The notes under the pieces were generated by a model. It did no database searches, was not told the DNA's origin, and worked only from the letters and a program-made list of their open reading frames with translations. A program made the position numbers and the translations under genes. From positions 837,714 to 901,713 of the forward strand of contig CAWKGA010000001.1 of assembly GCA_963849095.1 (NCBI GenBank): a stretch of 64,000 nucleotides of DNA. Reading direction: 5' to 3'. Below are positions 26,512 to 34,818 of the stretch, piece after piece (position 1 is the first letter of the stretch; every line of letters begins with the position of its first letter). Source of the stretch: JASHUC01 sp963849095. Its GTDB lineage: Bacteria > Pseudomonadota > Gammaproteobacteria > Steroidobacterales > Steroidobacteraceae.

Positions 26512-27738
26512 TCAGGCAAGGCGAGCCCGGTTTCCCTCGATGACGGCAGCGATCGACTTTACGGTGCTTGCGCGAATTTTCCGTTCCTTGGCCAAACGTT
26601 GGAACAGCCCGGCGTGCTCGAGGAATCGGTCGAGCGCCGAGGCGGCCGAGTCCGATCTCAACCCACCCTGCTTCGCGAGCTGCAGCAGGTGCTCGCGCGT
26701 GATGTTCCGGCCTTCGCCGCAAACGTCCATCTGATGTTCCCCGCCCGGTCCGCGGTTGAACGTCAGGTCATAGCACGGGGCGAGACGCCACAGTCGGTCG
26801 TGCCCGAGCCGGAAGGAAATGTTCTTGGGATGATCGTCGCGGTTGTTGAACAGGACATTGAAAACCGCTCGCTCGTAGGCTTGCTGCACCTCGCGCTCAT
26901 CGCGCGTGAACAGACGGGTAGCGCGCAGGAGCATCGTATAGTCGACCGCAGAGGGAAGCCGGAAGTCCGCGTGCAGAGCGCCGGCGAGCGTGTGTACCGC
27001 CACGCGCAATCCGCGTTCCACGTCGAATCTCGCAGTCCCGAAGGCGGCGAGCCGCGGCCCCAGGTCGAAGTGCCAAGTGTCGGGGACGGTGAGACCGCAC
27101 GCTCGCGCGATACGAGAGTAGACCTCCTCCACCGCACAGACCTCCTTGTGCTCTTCCCGCGCTGGAAACTTCACGAGCAAAGGACGATGGTGAGGCATGG
27201 GGCAGGTATTGATCAACCGCCGGTCCGGGTCGAAGTGAACGAGCACTTTGGGGCGCGCGCCGTGCGGCGGGCCTCCGAGCAAGACGAGCTCTCGGAGCAC
27301 CGCGCCGTCATCCCCTGCGATCACTGTCCTCACGTCGCGTGCGAGGTCGAGGATCTGCAGCTCGGCTCGCGCGAGCTCCGGCGAGCGAGCCGGCTCGAAG
27401 GTGAGCGCTCCCATCGCCCGGTCTCCGAGGAAGGCAAGGCGGTCGAGCGGCGAGAGGCTCCTCGGATCGAGGCCGTTGCGGCGGAAGAGTCGATCCATCA
27501 GCAGCAGGCCCCATCCGTCCGGTAGGCAGTCTGCGATGAGCCCCGGCAGCCGAGAGAGCTCGACGGGGAACCCCCCATAGGCCTGCGGCCGCAGCTTCAG
27601 GTGCAGAGGCGAGAGCTCGAGCCCCTGCTCCAGAGCCTGCGCCGAGTACTCGAACAACAAGTCCGTCCCGTCATCGGCAAGTGTGCCGAGGGGCCAGCTT
27701 GCGCCCCAGCCGCGATAGTGGACCCGGATCTTTCTCAC
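26512..27738 (-). CDS. HipA-family serine/threonine kinase toxin
   Basis: 408 aa from a GTG at 27738 that overlaps the hipB stop (GTGA). The longer open frame starting at 27816 runs into hipB and is unlikely. Couple_hipA N-domain (residues 1-100, LPDGWGLLLMDRLF) and the kinase core with LVKFPAREEHKEVCAVEEVYSRIARACGL, HFDLGPRLAAFGTARFDVERG, FNVLFNNRDDHPKNISF (catalytic Asp/Asn region) and APCYDLTFNRGPGGEHQMDV. HipA kinases phosphorylate aminoacyl-tRNA synthetases (GltX in E. coli) and cause growth arrest; the cognate HipB neutralises them. Second gene of the first HipBA module. Confidence 0.9.
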   Translation of the reverse strand: MRKIRVHYRGWGASWPLGTLADDGTDLLFEYSAQALEQGLELSPLHLKLRPQAYGGFPVELSRLPGLIADCLPDGWGLLLMDRLFRRNGLDPRSLSPLDRLAFLGDRAMGALTFEPARSPELARAELQILDLARDVRTVIAGDDGAVLRELVLLGGPPHGARPKVLVHFDPDRRLINTCPMPHHRPLLVKFPAREEHKEVCAVEEVYSRIARACGLTVPDTWHFDLGPRLAAFGTARFDVERGLRVAVHTLAGALHADFRLPSAVDYTMLLRATRLFTRDEREVQQAYERAVFNVLFNNRDDHPKNISFRLGHDRLWRLAPCYDLTFNRGPGGEHQMDVCGEGRNITREHLLQLAKQGGLRSDSAASALDRFLEHAGLFQRLAKERKIRASTVKSIAAVIEGNRARLA

Positions 27739-28049
27739 CGGCGTCGCCTCGGCCGGGCGCGCTGGCGCGGGGCGGATTGCGCTTGCTCCATCTGCGCGAT
27801 GGACTTGATCTGCCATCCGAACAGCGACTGGAACTGATCGGCGAGTCCGAGCGCGAGGGCGAACCGAACGACCGAATCGAGCGACGCCGTGCCCGTTCTG
27901 CCCTCGACGTTGCGGATCGTATTAACGTTGAGTCCAGCCCGCTTCGCGAGCTCCTCCTGCGGGATGCGCATCGCGAGCCGCTGCGATCGCAGGCGCGAGC
28001 CGAGCTCGGCGCACAGCTCTGTGGCGGATGAAAGCGCAACATCTATCAT
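27735..28049 (-). CDS. HipB-like XRE-family antitoxin/repressor
   Basis: 104 aa from the ATG at 28049. An XRE helix-turn-helix covers residues 14-72 (LGSRLRSQRLAMRIPQEELAKRAGLNVNTIRNVEGRTGTASLDSVVRFALALG), followed by a C-terminal tail rich in Arg (PRQRARPRRRR). The start is fixed by the AT-rich operator that begins at the ATG. It should repress its own promoter and bind HipA. A second HipB with the same Arg-rich tail and the same GTGA junction lies at 35864-36175. Confidence 0.9.
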   Translation of the reverse strand: MIDVALSSATELCAELGSRLRSQRLAMRIPQEELAKRAGLNVNTIRNVEGRTGTASLDSVVRFALALGLADQFQSLFGWQIKSIAQMEQAQSAPRQRARPRRRR

Positions 28050-28101
28050 AATGGTTATTATACTAAAATAAGTACAATAAACGACATTATAATAGTTATT
28101 A
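28048..28101 (-). promoter_or_regulatory. AT-rich hipBA operator/promoter with two repeats
   Basis: Two near-identical boxes, ATAATGGTTATTAT (28048-28061, arms ATAAT/ATTAT) and ATAATAGTTATTA (28089-28101), lie 41 bp apart, about four helical turns. The first overlaps the hipB start codon. The region is far richer in A+T than its surroundings. HipB-type repressors bind paired palindromes upstream of their operon. Confidence 0.65.
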
Positions 28102-28170
28102 AATATCCGGCCGAGGAGAGCCGCGGCGCGGTACCCTAGAGGGCACCACGAGATTGTGCCGAGGGTCTCG

Positions 28171-29850
28171 ATGAACGAACCCCGCGCTGCGGTTTCGCTT
28201 CTTTCGGCCGCGCTCCTGGTCATCGCGGCTGGCGGCGGCCTCACGTCCTGCGGCGGCGGCCCTGCCTCCTCGTCTTCGGGGCAAACGTCCTCGCAGAGCT
28301 CGAGCAGCACCCAAAGCTCGAGCGGGACCCAGCCCACGGCCCGGACCGATGTGGTGACCTACAAGGACGACGTGCAGCGCACGGGCGAGAATCTCACGGA
28401 GTCGGTGCTCACCCCCTCGAACGTCACGTCCGCGACCTTCGGGCTGCTGCACAACCTCATGGTGGATGCCAAGGTCGATGCGGAACCGCTCTACCTCTCG
28501 CAGCTCTCCATCGCGGGGACTGCTCATGACACCGTGTTCGTCGCCACGGAGAACGACTCGGTGTACGCCTTCGACGCGGACACGGGCGCGACCCTGTGGC
28601 ACGTCTCGCTCACGGCCTCCGGCGAGACCGCGAGCGACGACCACTCCTGCAGCCAGATCAGCCCGGCGATCGGCGTCACGTCGACCCCGGTGATCGACCG
28701 CAGCGCTGGCCCCAACGGGACGATTTTCGTCGTGTCGATGACGAAGGACGCTTCCGCGAACTATCACCAGCGGTTGCACGCGCTCGACGTGACGACCGGC
28801 GTGGAGATCTCGGGCAGCCCGGTCGAGATAGCCGCGACGTACGGATTGACGACGTTTGCGCCCGGGCAGTACGCGGAGCGCGCCGCGCTGCTGCTCGAGA
28901 TTGGCACCATCTACACGGCCTGGACCTCGCACTGCGATGACGGGCCCTACGGCGGTTGGATCATCGCTTACAGCGAGAGCACGCTCGCTCAAACGGGCGT
29001 TCTCAACGTCGCTCCGGGCGCGAGCGGCTCGGGATACGCAAGTCAGGGCCCCGCGATCTGGATGAGCGGCGGGGGCCCCGCGGCCGACGCGAGCGGGAAC
29101 GTCTATGTGCTCACGGGAAACGGCCGGTTCGAGACGACGCTCAATGCCAACGGATTTCCGAGCGGCGGGGACTACGGCAACTCGTTCGTGAAGATCGCCC
29201 CCTCGGGCGGCACCCTCACGGTCGCCGACTACTTCACGATGTTCAACGAAGTGACGGAGTCGGGGAACGACACGGACCTCGGCTCGGGCGGGGTGATGCT
29301 GCTGCCCGATCTCACCGACGCGAATGGAACCGTGCGGCAGCTCGCGATCGGCGCGGGCAAGGACGGCAATCTCTACGTCGTCGATCGCAGCTCGATGGGC
29401 GAGTTCAACGCCTCGAGCAACGACATCTGGCAGGAGCTTGACGGCGTGCTGGGCGGCGGGGTGTGGTCGACCCCGGCGTACTTCAACGGCACGGTCTATT
29501 ACGGTCCGCAGGGCGGCGCCCTGGTCGCATTTTCCGTGACGAGCGCGCGGCTCTCGAGCTCACCGACCTCCATGACGTCCACGCAGTTCGAGTATCCCGG
29601 GACCTTTCCCGTCGTCTCGGCGAACGGCACCTCGAGCGCGATCGTCTGGGCCTATGAGAACGCGAGCACCGCCGTACTCCACGCCTACGATGCGACCAAC
29701 CTCGCGACCGAGCTCTACAACAGCACCCAGGCGGCGAGCGGGCGGGATCAATTCGGCGCGGGCAACAAGTTCATCGCCCCGACCGTCGCTGACGGAAAGG
29801 TATTCGTGGCGAGCGCGGGTAGCGTCGCGGTGTTCGGGCTGCTGCCCTGA
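28171..29850 (+). CDS. Secreted PQQ-like beta-propeller lipoprotein
   Basis: 559 aa from the ATG at 28171 (GAGGG about 8 nt upstream). Lipoprotein signal LLSAALLVIAAGGGLTSCGGG with lipobox LTSC, then a low-complexity Ser/Gln linker (residues 35-60). The rest is a beta-propeller with PQQ-repeat motifs (FVATENDSVYAFDADTGATLWHVSL; GAGKDGNLYVVDRSSMGEF; VYVLTGNGRFETT). There are no recognisable catalytic residues of quinoprotein dehydrogenases, so it may be a structural or binding protein at the cell surface. A palindrome (GGGCCCGCGGGCCC, 29867-29880) sits 17 bp after the stop. It marks the left side of the accessory region. Confidence 0.85.
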   Translation: MNEPRAAVSLLSAALLVIAAGGGLTSCGGGPASSSSGQTSSQSSSSTQSSSGTQPTARTDVVTYKDDVQRTGENLTESVLTPSNVTSATFGLLHNLMVDAKVDAEPLYLSQLSIAGTAHDTVFVATENDSVYAFDADTGATLWHVSLTASGETASDDHSCSQISPAIGVTSTPVIDRSAGPNGTIFVVSMTKDASANYHQRLHALDVTTGVEISGSPVEIAATYGLTTFAPGQYAERAALLLEIGTIYTAWTSHCDDGPYGGWIIAYSESTLAQTGVLNVAPGASGSGYASQGPAIWMSGGGPAADASGNVYVLTGNGRFETTLNANGFPSGGDYGNSFVKIAPSGGTLTVADYFTMFNEVTESGNDTDLGSGGVMLLPDLTDANGTVRQLAIGAGKDGNLYVVDRSSMGEFNASSNDIWQELDGVLGGGVWSTPAYFNGTVYYGPQGGALVAFSVTSARLSSSPTSMTSTQFEYPGTFPVVSANGTSSAIVWAYENASTAVLHAYDATNLATELYNSTQAASGRDQFGAGNKFIAPTVADGKVFVASAGSVAVFGLLP

Positions 29851-29974
29851 GCTCGCCTGCAGTTCCGGGCCCGCGGGCCCGCCTGGCGCAATGCGGGGCA
29901 TTCGCACTGCGTTCGCGGAGAAAAGCTGCATCGGGACTCATGGGGGAGCGAACCTCTGTTACGGTTCGCGCGCC

Positions 29975-30973
29975 ATGTCCGCCACGCATTCTCGGCGTCC
30001 GTCCGGCCGCCGCTCCCTGGATTCGATACCGGAACGACCGCCGCCGAGACCTGCGCGACGGCCACGTGGGGTTGCACGACGAGCGCTAACGGTGCGGCAG
30101 GCCTGGGAGGACTATTCAGCGACCCGGGCCACGCTGCCCGATGCGCGCGATCAGTCCATCTGGCGCCGTTTTATCGCTCCGGCGCTCGCAAACCGTCCGG
30201 TGGCTAACCTCACGACGGGGGAGCTCGAGCACTGGCTCGCCGTCCAGCTTACGTCGCACGGCGTGCGCCGTCCAGCCGCCGGAGCCGCGGCGGATGAGCG
30301 GGAGCGGCGCCGGCGTGCTCAGGACACGGCCAACCGGCGCTTCAATCTCCTGCGCGCGATCCTCAATTCGGCATACCGGAAGGATCCGGACCGAGTCCCG
30401 AAGGCGGATGCCTGGCGCCGCGTACGCGCCTTCCAGCGTGTGGACCGCCCTCGCACGCGGGTGCTCGCCGCCGCGGAGTGCCGCCGTCTTCTTGCCTGTC
30501 TGCCCGCGGCGCTGCGCGCGCTGGCGCTCGGAGTCCTCTACACCGGCTGCCGGCTCGGCGAACTCCAGGCGCTTCGCATCTGCGACGCGACCGGCGGTCG
30601 AGTGCACGTACAACACTCGAAGTCCGGCCGCGCGCGGTACATCCCACTGAGCAGCGAGGGTGTGATCTTCTTCGCCGGTCTCGTCGCCACCCGGTCGCGA
30701 GACGCGCAGATGTTCGAGCCGGCTTCCAGAATCGGCATCTCGCGCGGCATGCGTGCCGCGTGCGTCGCCGCCGGCATCTTGCCTCCCGCCACGTTGCATG
30801 ATCTCCGGCGGACGTACGGCTCGCTGCTCCTGAACTCAGGGGCGCCCGTCCATGTGGTGCAGGAGCTGCTGGGGCATGCGGATGTGCGGACGACCCGCCG
30901 GGCGTACGCGCATCTCACGCCGGAGACCTTGAAGCGGGAGGTCGATGCCCATCTGCCGTCGTTTGGCAGGTAG
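29975..30973 (+). CDS. Tyrosine recombinase/integrase
   Basis: 332 aa from the ATG at 29975; the longer frame upstream overlaps the preceding gene. Core-binding domain about residues 45-150, catalytic domain about 160-325. Catalytic residues visible: Arg in LYTGCRLGELQ, His/Arg in LHDLRRTYGSLLL (the second motif is HxxRRT rather than HxxRHT), His in LLGHADVRTT and the nucleophile Tyr in RRAYAHLTPE. The N-terminus is Arg/Pro-rich. It is probably the integrase of the first accessory segment, which starts here with a VapBC-like pair. I could not find its attachment repeat. Confidence 0.88.
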   Translation: MSATHSRRPSGRRSLDSIPERPPPRPARRPRGVARRALTVRQAWEDYSATRATLPDARDQSIWRRFIAPALANRPVANLTTGELEHWLAVQLTSHGVRRPAAGAAADERERRRRAQDTANRRFNLLRAILNSAYRKDPDRVPKADAWRRVRAFQRVDRPRTRVLAAAECRRLLACLPAALRALALGVLYTGCRLGELQALRICDATGGRVHVQHSKSGRARYIPLSSEGVIFFAGLVATRSRDAQMFEPASRIGISRGMRAACVAAGILPPATLHDLRRTYGSLLLNSGAPVHVVQELLGHADVRTTRRAYAHLTPETLKREVDAHLPSFGR

Positions 30974-31006
30974 GAGTGAGATGCCGTTGACGAATCGGGG
31001 CGTACA

Positions 31007-31028
31007 GACTAGTGTGATGACTAGTCAT
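31007..31028 (+). promoter_or_regulatory. Palindromic operator of the VapBC-like module
   Basis: ATGACTAGTCAT (31017-31028) is a perfect 12-bp palindrome, and the half GACTAGT is repeated 12 bp upstream (31007-31013). It ends about 12 bp before the antitoxin start, the usual place for an autoregulatory site. Confidence 0.6.
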
Positions 31029-31039
31029 ATTCGCGCGGG

Positions 31040-31303
31040 GTGTTTGTGAAGCACTGGCCAGTCCAGGATGCGAAGGCTCGCTTCAGCGAGCTGCTGAGGG
31101 CGGCCCTCACCGAAGGGCCCCAAGTCGTGAGCCTGCGGGGCATCGAGGCAGCGGTCCTGGTGCCGATGCAGAAGTGGCGCAGTCTGCAGCAACGGGCGCG
31201 TCCGAGCCTCAAGGAGCTACTGCTCGCACCGGAGCGCCGGGCGGCGCTCGGTGTTCCGGTCCGAGGCAGACTGCGCAGGCGCAAGCCCCACGCGGTCGGG
31301 TGA
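31040..31303 (+). CDS. Phd/YefM-type antitoxin
   Basis: 87 aa from a GTG at 31040; a second GTG at 31046 is equally good. Phd/YefM pattern at the N-terminus (HWPVQDAKARFSELLRAAL..GPQVVSLRGIEAAVLVPMQKWRSL), which dimerises and binds DNA, then a basic C-terminal part that would wrap the toxin. The PIN toxin gene follows after 3 bp. Confidence 0.87.
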   Translation: MFVKHWPVQDAKARFSELLRAALTEGPQVVSLRGIEAAVLVPMQKWRSLQQRARPSLKELLLAPERRAALGVPVRGRLRRRKPHAVG

Positions 31304-31306
31304 GGG

Positions 31307-31729
31307 ATGTACCTCCTCGACACGAACGTCGTTTCCGAGCTGCGCAAGCCGAGGCCTCACGGTGGCGTCCTGGAGTGGGTACGCACTGCGCCCGAGGAGC
31401 ACCTTCACGTATCGGTCGTGACGCTCGGTGAGATCCAGGCCGGCATCGAGATCACTCGCCGGCGTGACCGGGAGAAGGCCGATGAGATCGAGCGCTGGCT
31501 GGACGATGTGGCGCAGAGCTACAGCGTGCTCGTCGTGGACGCGCCTGTCTCCCGCCGGTGGGCGCAGCTGATGCACGGCAAGCCCGATCAGCATCTCGAG
31601 GACGGACTGATCGCCGCGACAGCGTTGGTCCACGATCTCTCGGTGGTCACACGGAATACCGCCGACTTCGAGTCCTTCGGGGTGCGGCTCGTCAACCCGT
31701 TCACGAAGCCAACGACTGAGCGCACGTAA
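31307..31729 (+). CDS. VapC-type PIN-domain ribonuclease toxin
   Basis: 140 aa PIN domain. Acidic residues are in place: MYLLDTNVVSELRKP (Asp5), the Glu in SVVTLGEIQAG, LEDGLIAATALVHDLSVVTRN (Asp about 106) and DFESFGV. VapC toxins cleave tRNA or rRNA. It is paired with the Phd-type antitoxin just upstream and autoregulated by the palindrome at 31017. Confidence 0.92.
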   Translation: MYLLDTNVVSELRKPRPHGGVLEWVRTAPEEHLHVSVVTLGEIQAGIEITRRRDREKADEIERWLDDVAQSYSVLVVDAPVSRRWAQLMHGKPDQHLEDGLIAATALVHDLSVVTRNTADFESFGVRLVNPFTKPTTERT

Positions 31730-31786
31730 GGGCGCGCTGTATTCACCCAGCCCGCAAGCATCTTGACCAGCAAGCCAGTGAGGTCA

Positions 31787-32485
31787 TCACTCGATGTGGG
31801 TTACTACCGCCCCGGCGCTGCGTGATCGCGAGCTGCGCGTCAGACTGAATAGAGATCGCGCCGTGTAGAGTGCCGCCAGTGCCCCGGCGAACTGGCTGAT
31901 GACGAATGCCGGCACATCGTGGGGGCGGATGCCTGCAAATGTGTCGGAGAACGAGCGTGCAATCGTGATCGCGGGGTTGGCAAACGAGGTTGAAGCGGTA
32001 AACCAGTATGCCGCCCCGATCCAGGCGGCCACCATCCAGGGCACGTCCTCGGAGCGGCGATAGCCGAGTATGACGAGAATCAGGCCAAAGGTCGCCACGC
32101 CCTCCGAGAGCCATTGCGCCGGTCCCGCGCGGACGTGGGTCGAGGATTGCAGCCACGGGAGTCCGAACATCGCGTGTGCCAAGACCGCTCCGAGACAGCA
32201 GCCGGCGATCTGGACAACTATGTAGACGCCTGCCTCGCGCCAGGGCAGGACGCCGCGCAAGGCTTGGACCGCTGAAACGGCGGGATTGAAGTGCGCGCCG
32301 CTCAGGGGCGCCAATAATGCGATGAGCACGGCGAGCACCGCGACGGTCGCCGCAGTATTGGCGAGGAGGGCGATCGCGGTGTTCCCGCCGGCAAGCCTCT
32401 GCGCCATGATCCCGGAACCGATTACGGTTGCAGCGAGCAGCGCGGAGCCGAGCAGCTCAGCCGTAACTCGCCTCGGCAGGCTCAC
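31787..32485 (-). CDS. Aquaporin-family channel (AqpS-like) in ars operon
   Basis: 232 aa from a GTG at 32485 that overlaps the arsC stop (GTGA). A long open frame continues upstream but it only reads through arsC in another phase. MIP fold with six hydrophobic segments and both NPA boxes (SGAHFNPAVSAVQAL and SFANPAITIARSFSDTFAGI). In the ars operon of Sinorhizobium meliloti an aquaglyceroporin takes the place of the arsenite efflux pump, letting As(III) made by ArsC run out down its gradient; the gene order here suggests the same. No ArsB or Acr3 gene is present in the window. Confidence 0.9.
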   Translation of the reverse strand: MSLPRRVTAELLGSALLAATVIGSGIMAQRLAGGNTAIALLANTAATVAVLAVLIALLAPLSGAHFNPAVSAVQALRGVLPWREAGVYIVVQIAGCCLGAVLAHAMFGLPWLQSSTHVRAGPAQWLSEGVATFGLILVILGYRRSEDVPWMVAAWIGAAYWFTASTSFANPAITIARSFSDTFAGIRPHDVPAFVISQFAGALAALYTARSLFSLTRSSRSRSAGAVVTHIE

Positions 32486-33003
32486 TGTGGCTGCTCTGGT
32501 GGCGGGGTCTTGCCGATCGAATCGAGTCGCGCTTGGAGTTTCACCCGATCGAGCGAGGCGATCGGGAGGCTCGTGAAGATCTTGATGCGGTTCTCGAGAA
32601 CCGTGAACGCCGAGCGGAAGGCGATCCACTTCGCGGTGTCGGAGTCTTCCACCGCTCCCGGATCGGGTACGCCCCAATGGGCGGTCATTGGCTGCCCCGG
32701 CCAGTAGGGGCAAACCTCGCCTGCCGCGTTGTCGCAGACGGTGAAAACGAAGTCGAGCGGCGGTCCGGCCGGAGCGGCGAACTCATCCCAGCTCTTGCTG
32801 CGCAGCCCCTCGGTTGGCAGGTGAACCTGCCTCAGAAGCTCGAGCGCGACGGGGTGTACCGCGCCCTTCGGGTGGCTTCCAGCGCTCAGGCCGCGGAACT
32901 TCCCGCGACCCCAGTGGTTGAGGAGCGCCTCGGCAAGGATGCTGCGCGCGGAGTTGCCAGTGCACAGGAAGAGCACGTTGCACGGACCCTGCGACATGGG
33001 CAT
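32482..33003 (-). CDS. arsC: Arsenate reductase, thioredoxin-linked type
   Basis: 173 aa, low-molecular-weight phosphatase fold. P-loop LCTGNSARS at residues 13-21 supplies the first Cys; VCDNAAGEVCPYWPG (about 88-102) has the two further Cys of thioredoxin-dependent enzymes. It reduces As(V) to As(III) in the cytoplasm. It lies 6 bp after arsR and overlaps the aquaporin gene by 4 nt, so arsR-arsC-aqpS is one operon. The C-terminal extension (TPPPEQPQ) is unremarkable. Confidence 0.94.
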   Translation of the reverse strand: MPMSQGPCNVLFLCTGNSARSILAEALLNHWGRGKFRGLSAGSHPKGAVHPVALELLRQVHLPTEGLRSKSWDEFAAPAGPPLDFVFTVCDNAAGEVCPYWPGQPMTAHWGVPDPGAVEDSDTAKWIAFRSAFTVLENRIKIFTSLPIASLDRVKLQARLDSIGKTPPPEQPQ

Positions 33004-33009
33004 GGTGCT

Positions 33010-33369
33010 TCAGGCGGCTCGGCTGCTGCGCTTAGGCGTCTTCGGGGCCGCGCTCGGCATGCATGCGGTCATGCACGCCTCACCGCTGCCCGCACAGCAG
33101 TTCTCCGTGAGATAGCCCACGAGTGTATTCATGGCCTCGAAGTCGGCGCTGTAGATCAGTTGCCGACCTTCGCGGCGCTGCAGGACGAGCCCCGCTCGGT
33201 GGAGGGCCTGCAGATGGAAGGTGAGGGAGGACGGGACCACTCCAACGCGGCCGGCAATCGCCCCGGCGGGCAGCCCCTGTGGGCCGCGCTCGACAAGCAG
33301 CCGGTAGACCTTCAAGCGGTGCTCATGGGCGAGCGCGCCAAGCGCTTCGATCACTTCGGGAGTCTTCAC
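33010..33369 (-). CDS. arsR: ArsR-family metalloregulator
   Basis: 119 aa winged helix protein (ALAHEHRLKVYRLLVERGPQGLPAGAIAGRVGVVPSSLTFHLQALHRAGLV). The As(III) site is not the classic ELCVC in the DNA-binding helix. Instead there is a Cys cluster near the C-terminus, ENCCAGSGEACMTAC (about residues 90-104), as in the ArsR type of several Proteobacteria. It represses the operon until As(III) binds. First gene of arsR-arsC-aqpS. Confidence 0.92.
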   Translation of the reverse strand: MKTPEVIEALGALAHEHRLKVYRLLVERGPQGLPAGAIAGRVGVVPSSLTFHLQALHRAGLVLQRREGRQLIYSADFEAMNTLVGYLTENCCAGSGEACMTACMPSAAPKTPKRSSRAA

Positions 33370-33515
33370 AGAAACTACGATATTACGACTATCGTCGAAC
33401 TGTCAACAGGTGCCGCGCGGCGACATCACGGCCAGGGACAGGCGCACATCGCGAACGATGACGGACCGCTGGTGAGGATCAGATGCTACGCGGACGCGCT
33501 ACCCACGAACGTGAC

Positions 33516-34652
33516 CTAAAGCCTCAACCAGCCCCGCTTGTCGAGGTATGCCAAGGTCATGCCGACCACAAACGCCAGGCCCACATTCCACATCGTGAAG
33601 GCCGCCGTAATCAGGGTGATGAAGCGCTCGCCCTTACGCTTGCTGAAATCGCACGAGCCGAGCGCCAGCTGTGCTCCCGTCAAGAACAGAATCACTCCGA
33701 GCACGGGGCGCGCGAATAACCCGAACAGCGCCTCGATGGATCCGCTGAGAAAGAACGCCAGCGCCAGGAAAATTACGCCAAGGATGATCGGAGCTCCGCC
33801 GGTGCGCGCACCGAACGCCACATGCCCGGCCATGCCGCCGGCGCCGTGACACATGGGCACTCCTCCGAAAGCGGCGCCGAATAAATTGATCAGGCCCGTC
33901 GAGCGTGCAACGGTGTTCTCGGTCACCGGGCGATCCGGGAACAGGCGGTTGTTCTCTTCGCTTATGGCGATCATCGCGTTGCCAAGCGTCAGTGGGAGCT
34001 GGGGAACGGCCAGCAGAGTCGTGCCAATCAGCAGGTCGTGCCAGGTGAGGCTCGAGAGAGCGAAGCTCGGCAAACGAAACACGGGTCTTGTCATCGCCAA
34101 TACATGCAGGAGCTGCGGGTGCTGCAGCGCGCCGCACACCGCGCCAAAAACCAGTAACAAGAACATCGCAGGGACGACCCGATTCGTCAGCAGCAAGAGG
34201 GTTCCGAGGAGGCCAATGCCCGCAATGATCCACCCTCCATTCATCAGCTTGACCCCCTCCAGCATGAAGCTCATGCCGAGACCCAAAACGATGCCGACCA
34301 CTACGAACCGTGGCACGAAGCTCGCCAGGTGCTTGGCCGCGCCCGTCAGCCCGAGGACGAGCCAGATGACGCCGGTTGCGAGGCTCGCGGCATAGACCGT
34401 GGCCTGGGTGATCGTTGCAGTCTGAGCCGCCTGCGTCGCAGCGACGGCTCCGATGGCCTTCATGGGTTGAACGGGGAAAGGAGTTCGGTAATACAGCCCG
34501 CAAGCCACCATCGCGACACCAAAGGACCACAGAATCCCGAAGGGATCCATCTTCACGACCGCGATGTAGGCGACCACGAAGGGAATCAATGTGCCGAGGT
34601 CGCCGAAAGCCCCGGCCCATTCCATGCGATCAAAACGGTTAACGGTACGCAT
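33516..34652 (-). CDS. MOT1-type molybdate/sulfate transporter
   Basis: 378 aa from the ATG at 34652 (MRTVNRFDRMEWAGAFGDLGT); the upstream extension of the frame has no conserved sequence. About ten hydrophobic segments. The two family repeats are clear: GAFGDLGTLIPFVVAYI near the N-terminus and FGGVPMCHGAGGMAGHVAFGARTGG at about residue 255. Eukaryotic MOT1 imports molybdate; bacterial relatives are annotated as sulfate/molybdate carriers. It lies 146 bp upstream of arsR on the same strand, forming an oxyanion-related neighbourhood. Confidence 0.88.
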   Translation of the reverse strand: MRTVNRFDRMEWAGAFGDLGTLIPFVVAYIAVVKMDPFGILWSFGVAMVACGLYYRTPFPVQPMKAIGAVAATQAAQTATITQATVYAASLATGVIWLVLGLTGAAKHLASFVPRFVVVGIVLGLGMSFMLEGVKLMNGGWIIAGIGLLGTLLLLTNRVVPAMFLLLVFGAVCGALQHPQLLHVLAMTRPVFRLPSFALSSLTWHDLLIGTTLLAVPQLPLTLGNAMIAISEENNRLFPDRPVTENTVARSTGLINLFGAAFGGVPMCHGAGGMAGHVAFGARTGGAPIILGVIFLALAFFLSGSIEALFGLFARPVLGVILFLTGAQLALGSCDFSKRKGERFITLITAAFTMWNVGLAFVVGMTLAYLDKRGWLRL

Positions 34653-34818
34653 CTGCCAGGGCACTCTCCCGCGTGACGTGGGATTGTCGCGCAGAGCGTT
34701 ATATTCGCGGGACAGCAGCGGGAAGCAGATTGCCTTCGCGCTCACGGAGGCGACTCCGTGCAGGCGCGGGCAAGCGTGGATTTCAACCGCTGAGCTTGCG
34801 CCGGCTAGAGATGGCCGT

